A stretch of 64,000 nt of DNA from Hofstenia miamia (GCA_900660155.1 CABFPE010000229.1:74146-138145), one strand, 5' to 3'. Numbered from the stretch's first letter, positions 48,013 through 61,518 are shown. Numbers and translations: made by a program. Notes: a model not told the origin generated them from the letters alone.

Positions 48013-49003
48013 ATCACAGCCCTTTAATTGCAATAAGCAATGTCATTTTCACATCAATATTAAAAGCATGAGTGTCTTCTTTAGTAATAAGAGTTTTTGA
48101 ATAGAAAAACTTATAAAAACTTAGTAAATTAGAATGGCTCTTTACTTCATCAATGAAGCTTAAAATGTTATTAGAAACAATTTCTTCAGTCATCTTTTCA
48201 AGATCAGTAATGCTGGCTCTCATCATAGTGATGATCTCAATGCATTTTGATATGTCTTAGTATTTGATATTTTCTTTGATTAGATTGCACCACATCAAAT
48301 CTCCAATACCTGAGAATAATATGAGTCTATGATTATGTAGTTTGTTAATAATGGACATAATCTACTTGATTTGTTTTTGTATAGGTTTGCCTCTGCAAAA
48401 TATATGTTCCAGTGGTACATGTCTATCACAGTATAGTCATGATGTATTAACTTCTTTGATTAGTTTTGATTTACTTAGTTGATATCTGTTGGAGTTGATT
48501 ATTTTAATAAGTCTCTGATATTGTTAAAATCTTATTTGTTCTCTGTAAGTGGTATTTTAAATGTCCACTTCTTTCCATATTTTGAATGTGATGCCAGTTG
48601 AATCATGGATGTGTGAATTAATTGCAAAGGGATACAGTAATTGGTTTTGGTAGAAACACATTTCTCTAAAGACATTTGGTTGGTTGGCGTGAGCTTTAAC
48701 TAAGTGAGCACTTTGGTTACAGGATAGTTCATTTGTCTGCATACTGTGTGCTCCCATAGGGTAGCTGAAGGTAAGTTAGGATGAAAGTTGGTAATGTTTT
48801 CATTAGAGATATGGAATTTGGCAGAGGTACATTCAATGTTCAGTGCACTTTGTGAATAAGTTTTTAATAGAGTTGACAGTTGTTTTTTGGTCCAAATTTC
48901 TGTAAAAAGAATTTTCATTAAAAATAGTGAGTCCATTTCCTTTAATGTTGTAAATTGTCAAAGAACAATTGTGACATCAGGGGATTCAGCAACTGTGACT
49001 CTA
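48013..49003 (-). pseudogene. F-like ORF3 fragment, right arm
   Basis: Mirror of 29,980-30,970 with identical peptides at 48,014-48,226, 48,557-48,757 and 48,700-48,936. Confidence 0.6.
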
Positions 49004-49563
49004 GTAAGATAATTGTTTAGATCTGTTTTTTATCAATTCTAGTTTCTCATTCCCTGAGAATAAAATACATTGTTCAATTCTGTATTTCAATGATCTAAAC
49101 TAAATAGAAATCTAATTGAAATAAGCATAAATAAATATGTATATTTCTTCAAGTATATAATTACAATTTCTTTGAAATCATGTCTCTAATGGTTTTTAAT
49201 TTCTGGTGATGCCAGACTTGGTGGAAATGAAATTGGGGAACGTGAGTTTCAACCTTTGTAATGTTCCAAGTACTTCAGATCATTCATAGCCATTTATATC
49301 TATTTACAAACAAAGAGTTAAACCAAAAATGATTATAGCTTTTGTTAGGAATGAAACATCAAAGGAATGGCTTGAATTAATTCTTTAATGCATCTTAATA
49401 ATATTAGCAATGATTTATGTAAAGCATATTTAATTTAGGAATGCTAATTCTGCTTGGTTAACATTCAAGTATGCCCTCTGCAAAAATAAATAATAATAAA
49501 AAAATATAAATAAATGTTGAACATCAATAAGAGTACAGAAGGTAGTCCCACCAGTCAGTTTAT

Positions 49564-50777
49564 TGTAGAATCTGTACACAGAGATTTATGGACATATTTT
49601 GGTAATGCTAAAATGATTTCCAATAATTTATTATTTTTAGCCAAATGTACAATTCCAATTAATCCGCTTTCATTTCTAGCAAAGTAAGGTATTACTAAAA
49701 ACTTGTTTAGATTGAAAGCAGCAAGTTGTTATCAGGGTCAGAACACAAAGAGGAACATGGAGTAGTAAGACATCACCAGTTACATTGGAAGCAATTGTGA
49801 CTCAAAAACAAAGCTCATGGTGTGGAAATGTGTTGTAATTCACTCCCAATTTAGTGTATTGATTGTTCTTGTTATTACTGATAATAGCAATAAATGAAAG
49901 TTCACAACCATTCATTAGCTTATTATGAACCATACAGATAGATAACACTAATATGTGAACAATCAATATGGTTGGTAGTAATTGGCAACTTAACTGTCAT
50001 AGTTGAAGGTCACATAATATGTCCAAGATTACAATTACAATAAACAACATTTAATATAATTCAGGACTCAAAGGCAGCTCATATGTATAATAAAGCTTAT
50101 TACTGCACCTTAATAATATGGATCTAAAAGGGTTAGCCTAATGGAAGCTATCCAGCTGTTTAAAGATATGAGTTATAATACCAAATAAGTTGGTTGGAAA
50201 GCTACTATGAAATAAAAACACCTACATAAAGACTTAACATAAGAGCACATGACAGAGGAAGTCCATGGCCACCAGACACACTGCATTGTGAAAAGCTGAA
50301 TGAGTGTCAGCTCCAAGCATCTCTTTAGTAAATCTGGTGACCACCAGGTACTACTCATGTGCTCAGACATTTAGCTTTCTGCATGACTTGTTTAATCAAA
50401 CCTGATAAGACATTAAAAGATATCAAATGAAGTAAGTCCATCACCAAATAAATCCATTTCACACTATTTATAATCATATTGCATAAAAAATTAAACAATC
50501 AGCATGCACCTGTTCATAGATTCAAATTTGTTTAAAATTCACTAATTTATTGGTCTGCTGTTGATTACACAATGTCATCTAATTAGCTGTAGCCATTTCA
50601 TTTTTTTAGATTTTGAAAACTGTTTTGCTGTCAAAACATAATATTAAAACTGCCCAATTGTATTTATAAAAATTAAAAGGATAATAATTGTGTTTTGGCC
50701 AAAAGTATATTTAAAATAATTACTGATAGTCTTGGTTACTTTCTTTAACATTTTTGTACTCACATGATTTTGCGCCA
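49564..50777 (-). repeat. D2 3' LTR
   Basis: Plus-strand ends TGTAGAATCTGTACAC and GATTTTGCGCCA, followed by CTCCCCC (polypurine tract on minus). Partner of 28,205-29,419. Confidence 0.8.
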
Positions 50778-50851
50778 CTCCCCCACAAGTGTATCTAATT
50801 AAGAATAATGACTCTCTCTTCATGGATCATTTTGTTTGCTCTCTTCACTAG

Positions 50852-52005
50852 TGTAGCATAATCCAAAGAAAATGCTGCTAATGAAGAAAAAAGAACAAGT
50901 GATTTGTTGAAACTAAGATCAAATTATGATTACTTAGAAAAACAATTTAAGTTCAATTATTAGAATTATCTTTGTAAAATGCAACCAAGTAATAATATAG
51001 CAAATTAGTACTTGTTGTCAAATTTGACAAAACAAAGGGGGTGAATTTGCTTCCATTATTTTCAGCCATTTTGGCAGACAAATTAAATTTGAATTTTGAA
51101 CAACAGGTACTTTTTCAAAGTTAACTATAAATAGAGCATAAATCAATTTGGAAGTTGTTGAAGTAAATTTTTCAAAAATCTTATTCTTAGATTTTATATT
51201 GGTTTGATTATTTAATACAAAATGTCAATCTAAATGGTAAATGCAGTAGTAGTGGTTTGGAAACACATTGGGAGCAACTCAAGGGTCCTTGATCCAAACC
51301 ATGAACCTGCATTTATGTTAGGTGTATGAATAGGAGTTTTTCTCTGTTTTGCTGGCTATCAATTTGATCATTTACATGTAATTTATAATCAAATTTGGTA
51401 GGATAGGGCTGGATAGCCTAACATAGGTTATACCTATTTTATGTGATAGACTTAGGTGACCCATAATAGAATGATAAAGTGACTGAGCATGTATTATGTT
51501 ATTTAAATGTAAGGTAGGAAGCTGCAAGTTATTAAGTAACTTAATTATTTTAACTTGATTAAAGCCAATAGTTTTCAGTAATGGCTAAAGTAATAATTAT
51601 TAAGCAGCTAGTGACATTGCAATGTTGCAATGTGAATTAAATACATGATACAAATTGAGTTTAAGTCAGTTAAAATTTGCATTGAGAACTACACTGAGTT
51701 AGGATAGGGAACACATAAGAACTTTGTTGAGCTGAGGTTTGAAGCCTCCTAGATCAGCTATGGAAACACAAATGAATAATGCAGAGATTGGAGTCACCCA
51801 GAGGCCACAGACATATCACTCACAGAGCAGAGCAATGATGGCAGAGTACCTAAATAGTATTCAGTAATTTCAGTTACAAGAAGATTGGCAGAAATATATA
51901 TATAATAAATGGCTAACATGAGTGCATCCCTACCTGCTGTTGATGTGAAACAATAGTTTAAAAGAATCATTTAACCTACATCAATGCTTGGTAGCAGATG
52001 CTACA
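50852..52005 (+). repeat. C-family solo LTR inside D2
   Basis: 1,154 bp, TGTAGCATAATCC to AGATGCTACA, flanked by exact 4-bp duplications CTAG (50,848-50,851 and 52,006-52,009). D2 internal sequence continues on both sides, so a C element inserted here and its body was lost by LTR-LTR recombination. TATAAATAG at 51,126-51,134. Confidence 0.85.
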
Positions 52006-54685
52006 CTAGTGTGATTGCTTGAGGCATGTTCCATTGAACATTTTTATACTCTTCCTGTTTAGTTAGTTTCATCACTACCTCTTTTTCTTTTGTGACCATC
52101 TACTTTGGAATCTTTCAGTGTGTTTGAAATTGTACACATGCTCCTTAGTTTGTTTAGTTTTTCTTGAACTAATTGTAGTGTTTTTGAATAACTGAAGGCC
52201 TTTGATTGCTATCATTAGTGTCATGATCACGTTGATTCAGCTTGTGTGTGCTAGATCAGGGTGTGTTACCATGTCTTGGAAGAAGAATTCATTCATTTTA
52301 CAATGCACTGAAGTTTTCTCTTACTTCCTCTCTTGTTATCTCTTCCAGATTATTTTTCCCTAGTTGTATCATTATTATCCCCTCTAGTCTTTTTGTGACA
52401 TCATAATATTTGTACATGTTGCTCAATAGTTCTCCCCATACTATGTCATTAATACCAGGAAAGAGCATTACTGTTTTCATTGGTCTTTCTTCAATCTCTA
52501 CTCTTAATTGTCAATCTTTTTTGCAAATTGGCTCACCTTCTTTGTATAAGTCGTAGGATGTTACTTTGCCCTCAATGTATATTCTTTCTTTGTTGTTGTT
52601 ATAATTTTTGAGAAGCACTGCTTTAAATTTTTGGTATCTTTCATAGCATATTTTTTCAAAGGCTTTTTCTCTAGTGTTGACATAAGTATTCTCTTCATGC
52701 CAGAATGCCTTTGTGACTCTTTTATTCTTTAGTTTTCAGATTGGTGGAGCATATGTATCAAAATCATAGAGGGTGGTGTACATTGGAGCAGTGTTTTCAA
52801 TGTGTCTTTCTCAATTTTCACATATGTGCCTTCTATTTTGGTGGTTGTTGCTAGTTGGAATGTTGCTGGGTAATTTTTTTTCGAGGTTTTGATGTCTTCT
52901 GACAATAAGTTGGTTAATCTGCTCTTTATGAGTTTCTGTGTGGTTTCTCCTGGCATTGTTATTTTTGAAGTTATGCATTTAATGTTGACTGTGAGTTGAT
53001 TTGTGGCTGTAGCATTTGTATAATCTCAGTTTTTGTAAATGCCTCTGTGCATGCCAATTTAATCAACAGCTTTGTCTCTTTTTCATAAACTTCACCATAT
53101 ATTCTTTGCACAATGTTGTTTCACCTCCCTTGCTTGACTGTTATTTCATCTAACAATTTCTTATCATCTGTGTTGACCAATAATATTTTGCTAAGACTGT
53201 ATTCTCCCCCTTCTTGAGGTTTATCTTGTCTATTTCCCTTTGTGTTTTCAGAGTTAGAGCAATCTCAGATGATTGTATTAGTTGGTTTTCCCTGTCCATC
53301 TCTTCTTGAGACTTACTGCACATCTATATTATCTCTATGGAACAAGATTGTCCTTCTTTCCATATTACTTCTAATGTTTTCATTAGTTTGGTGTATGCAC
53401 ATTTTGGGTAGTCCATTATGTATTTGTGCCTTTCCTTTTTGATTTTCTTGTTTGCACCCAATCTTCTTATTTTCTTTATGGTTTCAGCAGTTTTGGCTTG
53501 CTCTCTTCTTATTAAGTTTCTCATAGTCAACTATGGTTGTTTCTTCAGTGCTCTTAGTTTACATTTGAATGTTGCTCCCCACAAGAATTTTTTTGTAGCA
53601 TCACTTAGTAAGTCTATTTTGGTTGGACAGCTCCCTGTTTTATTTGCCAGTTCTATGATGCTTAGTCTTCCCAGTGTGTGTTCTCTTGCCATTAATCTGG
53701 TGAAATACTTTTTGAATGTCTGTAGTGGTTTCCTTGTTTGCAATAGTGTTGAGATGCTTATAGCTTCTAGTATCTAATTTTTCATGTTAGCTGTAATTGG
53801 TGATAAAGCAATTTCATATTTCCTGTTTTTTGCTATTGGGCATCTAACCTTTCTTAACATTGGGAATTCCAACTTGTTGTTATCCATTAAAGCAATTGCT
53901 AGTATCCAAATTGACAGCTGAGCTCTCATTTCCAGTGTGTTAATTTCAATGAATATCGTGTTTTTGAAGTTGCTATTCAACCTCATTTCATAGGGTCTCA
54001 GTATTTAATTGTAGTGTTTTCTCCAATGTTTTGTGGTACATTTTGATTGGATGATTTGATGTCTATTTTTGGCCATCTGTCTTAGATTGGTTGGTCTCTT
54101 TTGATCTCACTCCATACATCTGAAATTTGTTTTAGGTGTTCAGGCATTTGGTTCATGCTAAATTTTAGATATATGTCACCTACTTCTTCCTCCTGATTTC
54201 ATTAATGCCATCAATTTTGTTTGATAGTAGAGATCAATTGCTATTTTTAGCTTGACCATAAACCTTTCCACTGGCGTTATCAAGTTGAGTTTAAGGTCTG
54301 TTTCTATGAGTTCTGATAGGTTTGTTTCTTCAGCAGTTTCCATTATGAATACATTCTCCAATTTTTCCATGAATTGCTTTAGAAACTCTAATATTTGTTT
54401 TATGGCATTACTTCTTGCTATGATTAGTTTGTTTGCTAGTGTTTTGATTTTTGACAAGAAGTACATCTTCTTAAGTAAATTAGATTGTAGTTTGTTGCTA
54501 AACACCAACATTGTTAGTTCAGTTAGTTTGAGAAGAAACAATTATCTTGATTCATACTGTGTTTGTTTGCTAGTCTTTCAATTTTTGACAAGAAGTACAT
54601 CTTCTTAAGTCAATTAGATCATGGCTTGTTCCTATTCTTTCTCTGAGAAAAAATCCATCTTAACTCAAGGGTTTTAGAATTTTCA
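52006..54685 (-). pseudogene. ORF3 of D2 (unknown function)
   Basis: Minus-strand blocks in the same order as copy B ORF3. 54,176-54,541 is a helical N-terminal part with a coiled-coil flavour (QILEFLKQFMEKLENVFIM). 53,774-53,986 has RKYEIALSPI. 53,531-53,743 has TKKFLWGATFKCKLRALKKQ. 53,324-53,530 has LTMRNLIRREQAKTAETIKK. 52,298-52,480 has MLFPGINDIVWGE and YYDVTKRLE. It is the only gene in this copy. No known domain. Broken fossil. Confidence 0.65.
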
Positions 54686-54703
54686 GTTGAGTTTCAGTTG
54701 CCA
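54686..54703 (-). promoter_or_regulatory. primer-binding site of D2
   Basis: Directly abuts the 5' LTR end (GATTCTACA) on minus and reads TGGCAACTGAAACTCAAC. The TGG start is the complement of a tRNA CCA end. The tRNA species was not identified. Confidence 0.6.
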
Positions 54704-57043
54704 TGTAGAATCTGTACACTGAGATTTTTCAACATATTTCTGCAATGCTATAAAAATTTCCAATAATTTATTCTTTTTAACCAACTGTACAATTCCAATT
54801 AATCCAGCATTCATTTCTAGCAAGGTAAGGTTTCACTAAAAACTCATTTAGATTGGAAGTGGCAAGATGTAATCATGGTCAGAACCCAATGCCAGCACTG
54901 CAACTCAAAGAGATACATGGAGTGGTAAGGCATCACCAGTTGCCATGCAACTGATTGTGACTGACAAGCACAGCTCATGGTGCAGAGATGTGTTCTCAGT
55001 GATTGTGTGCTGTAATTCCCCAGAAATTTAGTTTATTGATTGCTTTTGTTATTACAGATAATAGCAATAATTGAAAGTTCACAAACATTCTGTATTATCT
55101 TATTATGACTCCTACAGATAGATAACCCTACATGTAAAAAGATATAGCTAAACCTTGAGTACATGTGAACAATCGATGCAGTTGTCAGAAATTGGAAACT
55201 TAACAGTCATAATTGAAGGTCACATATAACACTGTCCCTGATGACAATTACAATAAACAAAAGGTAATATAATTCAGGGGTTTTATGCACCTCATATGTA
55301 TAATTTTGCTTATTATTGCACCTTAATAATTTGGAATTAGAAAAGGCTAGCCTAATGGTAGATATCTAGCTGTTTAATGACATGAATCAGTTGAAAAGCG
55401 AAAATGAAATAAATAGCACTACTGTAGCATCAACTAAATTAATTAAGCTTCTACCATTGATTAAGAAGAAGAATAAGATCAAAAACAATTATGATTAAAA
55501 AACATTTTAAAATATATGATCAGTTTTGATTAATTTGTTATTATGCAACCAAGTAAGAACAAGTGTCAATTATGAGAGATCAGTATCTGTTGATAATAAT
55601 ATTTTTGTTGAAACCAAGGGGGCAAAGTTGCTTCCATTATTTTTAGCTGACATCTTGGCAGATGAACAGTTTAAATTTGAAATCAACAGGTACTTTTCAA
55701 AAATACTATAAATAGATTAAACTTAATGTAAGAAATTGATAAAGAACTTTATTCAGAATTCTTATATTGTTTTCTTCAATACAGTTTGGATATTTAATAG
55801 AATGTCAAGCTAAATGAGTCATGTTTAGTAGTGGTCTGGATCCATCATGAGATCAATTCTAGGGTCTTTGTGCCAGATCATGAAAGTGCATTTACATTAG
55901 GTATAGGGGTTTTTCTCTCATTTAGTTGACTATCAATCACTTAATCCATGTATTAAAATTAACAGATTAGAAATACAGTTGGATGACCAGAACCTAGGAA
56001 TTATATTTATATTATTTTAGATCCAAGCTGCTAAGCATTAAATCAGATATTTAAGTCAATATATTTCAGTAATGGCTACATGTAATATTAACAATGCAGC
56101 TAGTGACAAGTCAGGTTGCATTAACATGAAACACTTTTACAAAAAGACAGACTAAGTCATAATTGTGTCTTGTATACACTGAGCTAAGATAGGGTGCACA
56201 TAAGTTATATTGATGAGCTGAGAGGTGGAACTCAATCAAGTGGATCATTGGTGAGCAAGTGAAACTGGATGTGCAGATCAGCTTTGGGCAGATGCCCACT
56301 ATCAATAATTTGGAGGAGATGCTCTGTCACCTAAATAGTGAACAGTTAAATCTCATTAAATTAAGTTAACAGAAATAAAGAAAAGCTAAACAGTGTTAAG
56401 TTAGTAAATCCCTACCCACAAATATACAACCAATGTTATAAAGTAACAAAGGACAAATGGTAATAATGTCTGGTAGAGGATGTTACACTATATGTAGACT
56501 TAACCTAAGAGCACACAACAGAGGAAGTCCACTGCTACCAGACGCACTGCATTGTGAATAGCTGAATGTGCATCAGCTCCAAGAATCTCTTTAATCAAAT
56601 CTGGGGACCACTGGGTACTACTTACATGCGCAGACGCTTAGCTTTCCATTGACATGTATAATCAAACCTGATAAGACATTAAAAGATATCAAATGAAGTA
56701 AGTCCATCACCAAATAAATCCATTTCACACTATTTATAATCATATTGCATAAAAAATTAAACAATTGGCATGTACCCATTCATAGATTCAAATTTTTTTA
56801 CAATTCACTATTTCATTTGTCTGTTGTTGATTAGGCAACATCATCTAATTAGCTGTAGTGATTTTTTCCCTTTTGATTTTGCAAAACCACTTTGCTGATA
56901 AACATAATATTAAAACTGCACAATTGTTATTATAAAAATTAAAAGGATAATAGTTGTGTTTTGTACAAAGTACATTTAAATTAATTACTGATAGTCTTGG
57001 TTACCTTCTTTAATATTCTTTGTACTCACACAATTATGCCACA
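54704..57043 (-). repeat. D2 5' LTR, interrupted by a B-type solo LTR
   Basis: Plus-strand ends TGTAGAATCTGTACACTG and AATTATGCCACA. Without the insert at 55,423-56,487 it is about 1,275 bp, in line with other D LTRs. Confidence 0.8.
55423..56487 (+). repeat. B-type solo LTR nested in D2 LTR
   Basis: 1,065 bp from TGTAGCATCAAC to GGATGTTACA, flanked by CTAC (55,419-55,422) and CTAT (56,488-56,491). Contains the shared LTR blocks GGTACTTTTCAAAAATACT and TAGTAGTGGTCTGGATCCAT. TATAAATAG at 55,707-55,715 is a promoter candidate. Confidence 0.8.
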
Positions 57044-57311
57044 CTATGCATGCCAATTCAATTGGTTGATTACTGCTGTCATCTGATCTCAATATTGGAG
57101 AAGAGATCAATAGTATAGTCTATAATGCTTAACTAAAGGACTGTTTAAAACAGCAGTGTGCATACATTTAGTTGGACCTGAATGAATAGAGGACACCAAT
57201 GTAGCTCAAGAATAATTACAAAATTGCATGGGATGTTTTTTGTAATCTTTAAGTAAGCCAATAAAAAACATGCAAAAGACATTAAAGTTTTATGAGTTGA
57301 ATCTGAATGGA

Positions 57312-57500
57312 TCATGCATAGAGCAAGTTACAGTAATCAAGAATAGATATAACTAGCTGCTGGACAAGAGTTTTAGCAAAAGACTGAGTACTAAGTAGAA
57401 GAGGGTGCAAAGCTAATACAGAAAATAGAGATAGTTGTGTCAGCATTGTAGATCTGTTTCTAAAAGCAGTGTGTGTTATTAATGAAAAGCCAAACATTTG
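57312..57500 (-). mobile_element. LINE reverse-transcriptase scrap
   Basis: Minus-strand frame reads LLSTQSFAKTLVQQLVISIL followed by DYCNLLYA. LxSRLDYCNxLLYG-type motifs mark the C-terminal part of RT in CR1/L2/Jockey-like non-LTR retrotransposons. About 60 codons remain, ending near 57,312; no endonuclease or 3' end is visible. Heavily truncated. Confidence 0.6.
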
Positions 57501-59812
57501 ATAGCATTAATAACAACATTTTTTTTCAAATTTAAATGCCAATGCACTAAGGGGTTGGTTATCATAACAAAATGTGAAAAGCAACAAAATAACAGAGATC
57601 TAATTATAATTCTGTGAAACACTACACAGCAGTAGGATAAAGTTAAATCTTTGACTTTTGTGAGAAGATCAACTACTTCAATTCAAATTGAACCACTTCA
57701 GTTTAGTATGACAGAATTAAAGTTGACTTTTATATGAATTGGATGTGGAACAGATATTTTTCCATGCAATCAATTCCCAGTTAAATAATGTTTGATTGAT
57801 TAATTAGATAAATTTGTAACTAAGGGAGCTCCTATTTTTTCTTCTTTGCATCTCACAAAAGGATTGAATGAAAATGTTTTAACTAACAACTTTTTGCCCT
57901 GCTTTGTGTGAGATTTTAAATGACAGACATTGTTCTATTTGGAAGAGTATTAAATTTCCATATGTTTCCAAAAATTTATGCCAATGATTGTTTTGAAATA
58001 TTTAAAAAAATTAAAGCATTAAGTTTTCTTACATGAAATTCTCAATTGGTTTATTTGATGTATTAACTCAATTTGAAGAATTTCCATCAATTACTACCTA
58101 TAATTACAAAAAGATCATTTATCTCAACTATCATATGTTTGGTTAAAATTTAAAGTATCTGTGTTGCATAAATATAAAATATACTTATTTATAAATGTAC
58201 AAAAATTTCATTTATAGACTTATTTGTTGTCCACAATTTTTGTTTATTAAATATCATTTTGTTATACAGCAGCATACATTAATTATTTGCAATAATGAAA
58301 AACTTTGACAAGCAGATGAGTAAGTATAAAATTAATATTACCTATTTTAGAGACATTTGAAATTGTTCATTCAAATTTCAAAATTATATTCTACCTAATT
58401 GTAACATGTTAATTATTAATAAATTCCAAGGTCATCAAGTATTCATGAAATTATTTTTGAGGTTAAAATTTCAACAAGAGTGTAGAACAAGTTGTCATTG
58501 TCATCTAGAAAAATTTCCCTAAGATAAAATATTCACATCAACAGCTTAACTCAAGTAGTACAAATAAAAAATTTTATATTTTAAATAAATATTTTAAAAC
58601 AAGAATTTGATGCATATTTTTAATAAATTATTATTAAACAGATTTACTTACCAAAGATTTCAGTATGGTTTGGACATGCAAAATATAGACCAGTAGAGAT
58701 TGATGTTCTGATTATTAAAACAGTAACTGCCACTTGATAACCTAAGGAAAACATTAATAATTGTAATGTATTTCAAGCTACTTTTGTATCAAATAGAAAT
58801 ATTTTTAATGCTAAATTTCAAAAATTTGTTTCCTAAAAATGTTAGGCTCATAGAATTTAATGATTATATCATAAATATAATTTCTATCTGCATGTTGCAT
58901 TGCAAATATATAAATTTCTGATACAAGATGCTCTGTTCATAGCAAAAGTTATATAACAGTGTATAAAAATTGATAAAATGTGATTGTGTAAATTAAAAAA
59001 TGTAACATTTGAATCTAAATATTAGAAAGTTAAAAGACATATTTGTATATCAGACATCATTTGAAACATAGATGTGGATTACTTTAAAATTGGACTTATC
59101 AATAATAATGTTAATTACAATACTAAGGATTTATTATTAAAATATGAAATATTAAAAATAACATGTTTTTAGAATTTTATAAGCAAGTAGCAATCTACAA
59201 AACTATGAAATCTATAAGATATTATTTGCAAATATTCAAATTTTATTTATTTATTTTATGTATTTATTTATTATTTTTATGAAATGGAAACAAAAAATCA
59301 TAAGGAAAATTTAAGAATACCACAAAAATATGACTTATTTAAAACTGCTATGTGAATTAAATATTCATACATGAGGGAAAATAAAATATCAATTAATGTG
59401 TGCAACTGTTTTCAAGTTTGTAAAAAACAAGTATTTCTACTTAAATTCTAGTAGATCTTTTGTACTGAAATTTGACTTTTCAAATAAGTAAAATTTATGA
59501 CAAGTTAACAAAGTTTCCAAAATAGTGCAAAAGAGATGTAGTTATAATTGATAAAAAAAACATATTCTGTACCCATTTTGTTCAAAATGTAATTTGTGTC
59601 CAAAATCTATTGTGGAACATCTGTCAGCCAATTAGATGATCAATAGTAGATTCATTTTGTGTGTGATCCTGAGTGAAATATCTGAGCTTCAAACTTAACA
59701 AATTTCCTTACCCTAACCAACAATAGGGCCACAGGTGAGCATTTAGAATATTTAAACAAATTACATTGATGAATTCAATTATTGCTTTGCTAAATATTCT
59801 CCTTGCCAATAC
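57501..59812. other. AT-rich intergenic stretch, nothing recognised
   Basis: About 2.3 kb of low-complexity, very AT-rich DNA with TTTA-rich runs near 59,240-59,285. No gene, repeat end or RNA gene recognised. Confidence 0.5.
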
Positions 59813-61100
59813 TGTAGAATCTGTTCCAAACTGAATCATGGGTTTTACAACAAAATTATCTACAGTGGTTTAGATGCCAACCAGTTTCTGCATATCAATT
59901 TCTATTATTCTTTATGATGTAGTTATATTCTTGTTAGAAATTATCAATTACATGATTTCTTTTAGATTGACAGCAGCTGATCACAGGGCCTCAGACTAAT
60001 GCCAAAACATGCAAAGAAGAAGCCATCAATACTCAATTGTGATCACCCATTACATTGGATTGGTTTGTGACTCATAGAAAATTCTCAGTACTTGATGTAT
60101 AATGCATGATTTCATTGCATTGCTTATAATAATTAATTTATTGCATTGACCACTCTTGTTATCACAAAACATAGAAATAAAGGAAAGTTTGCAACCTGGA
60201 TGTAATTGCTTGTTATTGTTCTTACATTTAAATAACCCTACAGATAAATATAGATAATATATAGAGCAGCCTAAGTACATGTGAATGATCAATGTAGCCA
60301 GAAAGCATTGGAGACAACATGGTTGGCAACTCACAATAATTAGTCTAAAAATCAACATAACCAACATGGTTAACAGAAAAAATATAATGTGTTCATAGGT
60401 ACCCCATATGGAAAATAGATCTTATTATTATACAGTAGCAGTTTGGATCTAAAACTGTGTGTTAGCCTAGGTGTGACTCTCTAGTTATTTCAGAACATCT
60501 ATTATTTAAAAGAATGAATTGATTTTAAACCTAAACAAATAAAAACTGTATTCATACACCTAACCTAAGAACACACATTTGTAGTAATCAGGCTACCAGC
60601 TGCAGCATGAAGATATGAATGGCTGACATGCAGGTTTTCCAGATTTCCTTTAACTGAATTTGGGGAACACCCAAAGACTAATCATGTGCTTAAAAGTTTA
60701 GCTTTCCATTTGCATGATATATTAAACCTGAAGAAATATAAAATAAATTTGAAGAAAATTTATTCATCAACTAATACTAGTCTGTAAATGTTTTTATAAT
60801 AAAAATATGCAAACATTTAAACAACTAACATGTACCTGTCTTCATAAATTTTAAATTTGCTTACATTTCTCTTCTGCCAATAATTACACAATGTCAGCAT
60901 TAGCTTTGTGTTTTGGCCCTTGATAATTTGTCAAATGCTTTTGACAACAATGATATTAGTGTAACTGTATAAATTCACTTGTACAAATTATTAATCACTA
61001 AATGAGGATTATCAACAATTATGATGAATCACTCTTAGTTATTTTTGTCTTTTTTCCCTTTTTCCTGATGTTTGTATATGTTTTCCTTGATTATGCCACA
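59813..61100 (-). repeat. D-like solo LTR with 4-bp target duplication
   Basis: Plus-strand ends TGTAGAATCTGTTCC and GATTATGCCACA, 1,288 bp, flanked by ATAC on both sides (59,809-59,812; 61,101-61,104). Interior blocks (CATGTACCTGTC, ACACAATGTCA, ATTATCAAC) match other D LTRs with clear divergence, so it is an older or separate D subfamily. No internal region. Confidence 0.8.
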
Positions 61101-61514
61101 ATACTTTTTTCTGGAACTTTTCAAGTATGGCAAATTTAATTTATTAAAATTATCTCATTTTCACAAGTTATCTATTTCATAAAAAATTAGCAATCTTTTC
61201 CATAACTGCATTTATTAATTGTTCTTATGTCTTTCAACATATCTTCATTAGTCAATTCCTGCCATTATCAGAGAGTTAAAGAGTAAATGCTCAAATTAAG
61301 TAGAAATTTACCACAGGGAGATGAGAATGAAATAAATTAAGGAAGATATTAATTATGCTTGTCTGTTAAAAATTCCAAGTAATCCATGTGCACAAATAAA
61401 GGAAGATCATGATTTCTATAAGTCAATATAAATAATTATCATTTTGTACATATCTATTTTGTGCAACATTTTTTGCAATTCTCAAATGTCAGGAAATAAG
61501 GTTGCAGGCAACCA

Positions 61515-61518
<4 letters not shown>

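Larger units (their letters stand above)
39992..51627 (-). repeat. right arm of the ~23-kb palindrome
   Basis: Reverse complement of 27,355-38,991; the content is mirrored feature for feature. See the left arm for parts. Confidence 0.9.
49564..57043 (-). mobile_element. Gypsy copy D2, pol-less, with two nested solo LTRs
   Basis: Minus-strand copy: 5' LTR 54,704-57,043 (holding a B-type solo LTR), primer-binding site 54,686-54,703, internal ORF3 52,006-54,685, C-type solo LTR 50,852-52,005, internal tail with polypurine tract to 50,778, 3' LTR 49,564-50,777. No gag, protease, RT or integrase is visible, so it is a non-autonomous derivative of about 5.3 kb before the insertions. Outer flanks TTAT and CTAT agree at three of four bases. 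Broken fossil. Confidence 0.75.

Noticed and set aside
60050-60367. 105-codon minus-strand frame
   Set aside because: Falls within the D-like solo LTR at 59,813-61,100, so it is LTR sequence rather than a gene.
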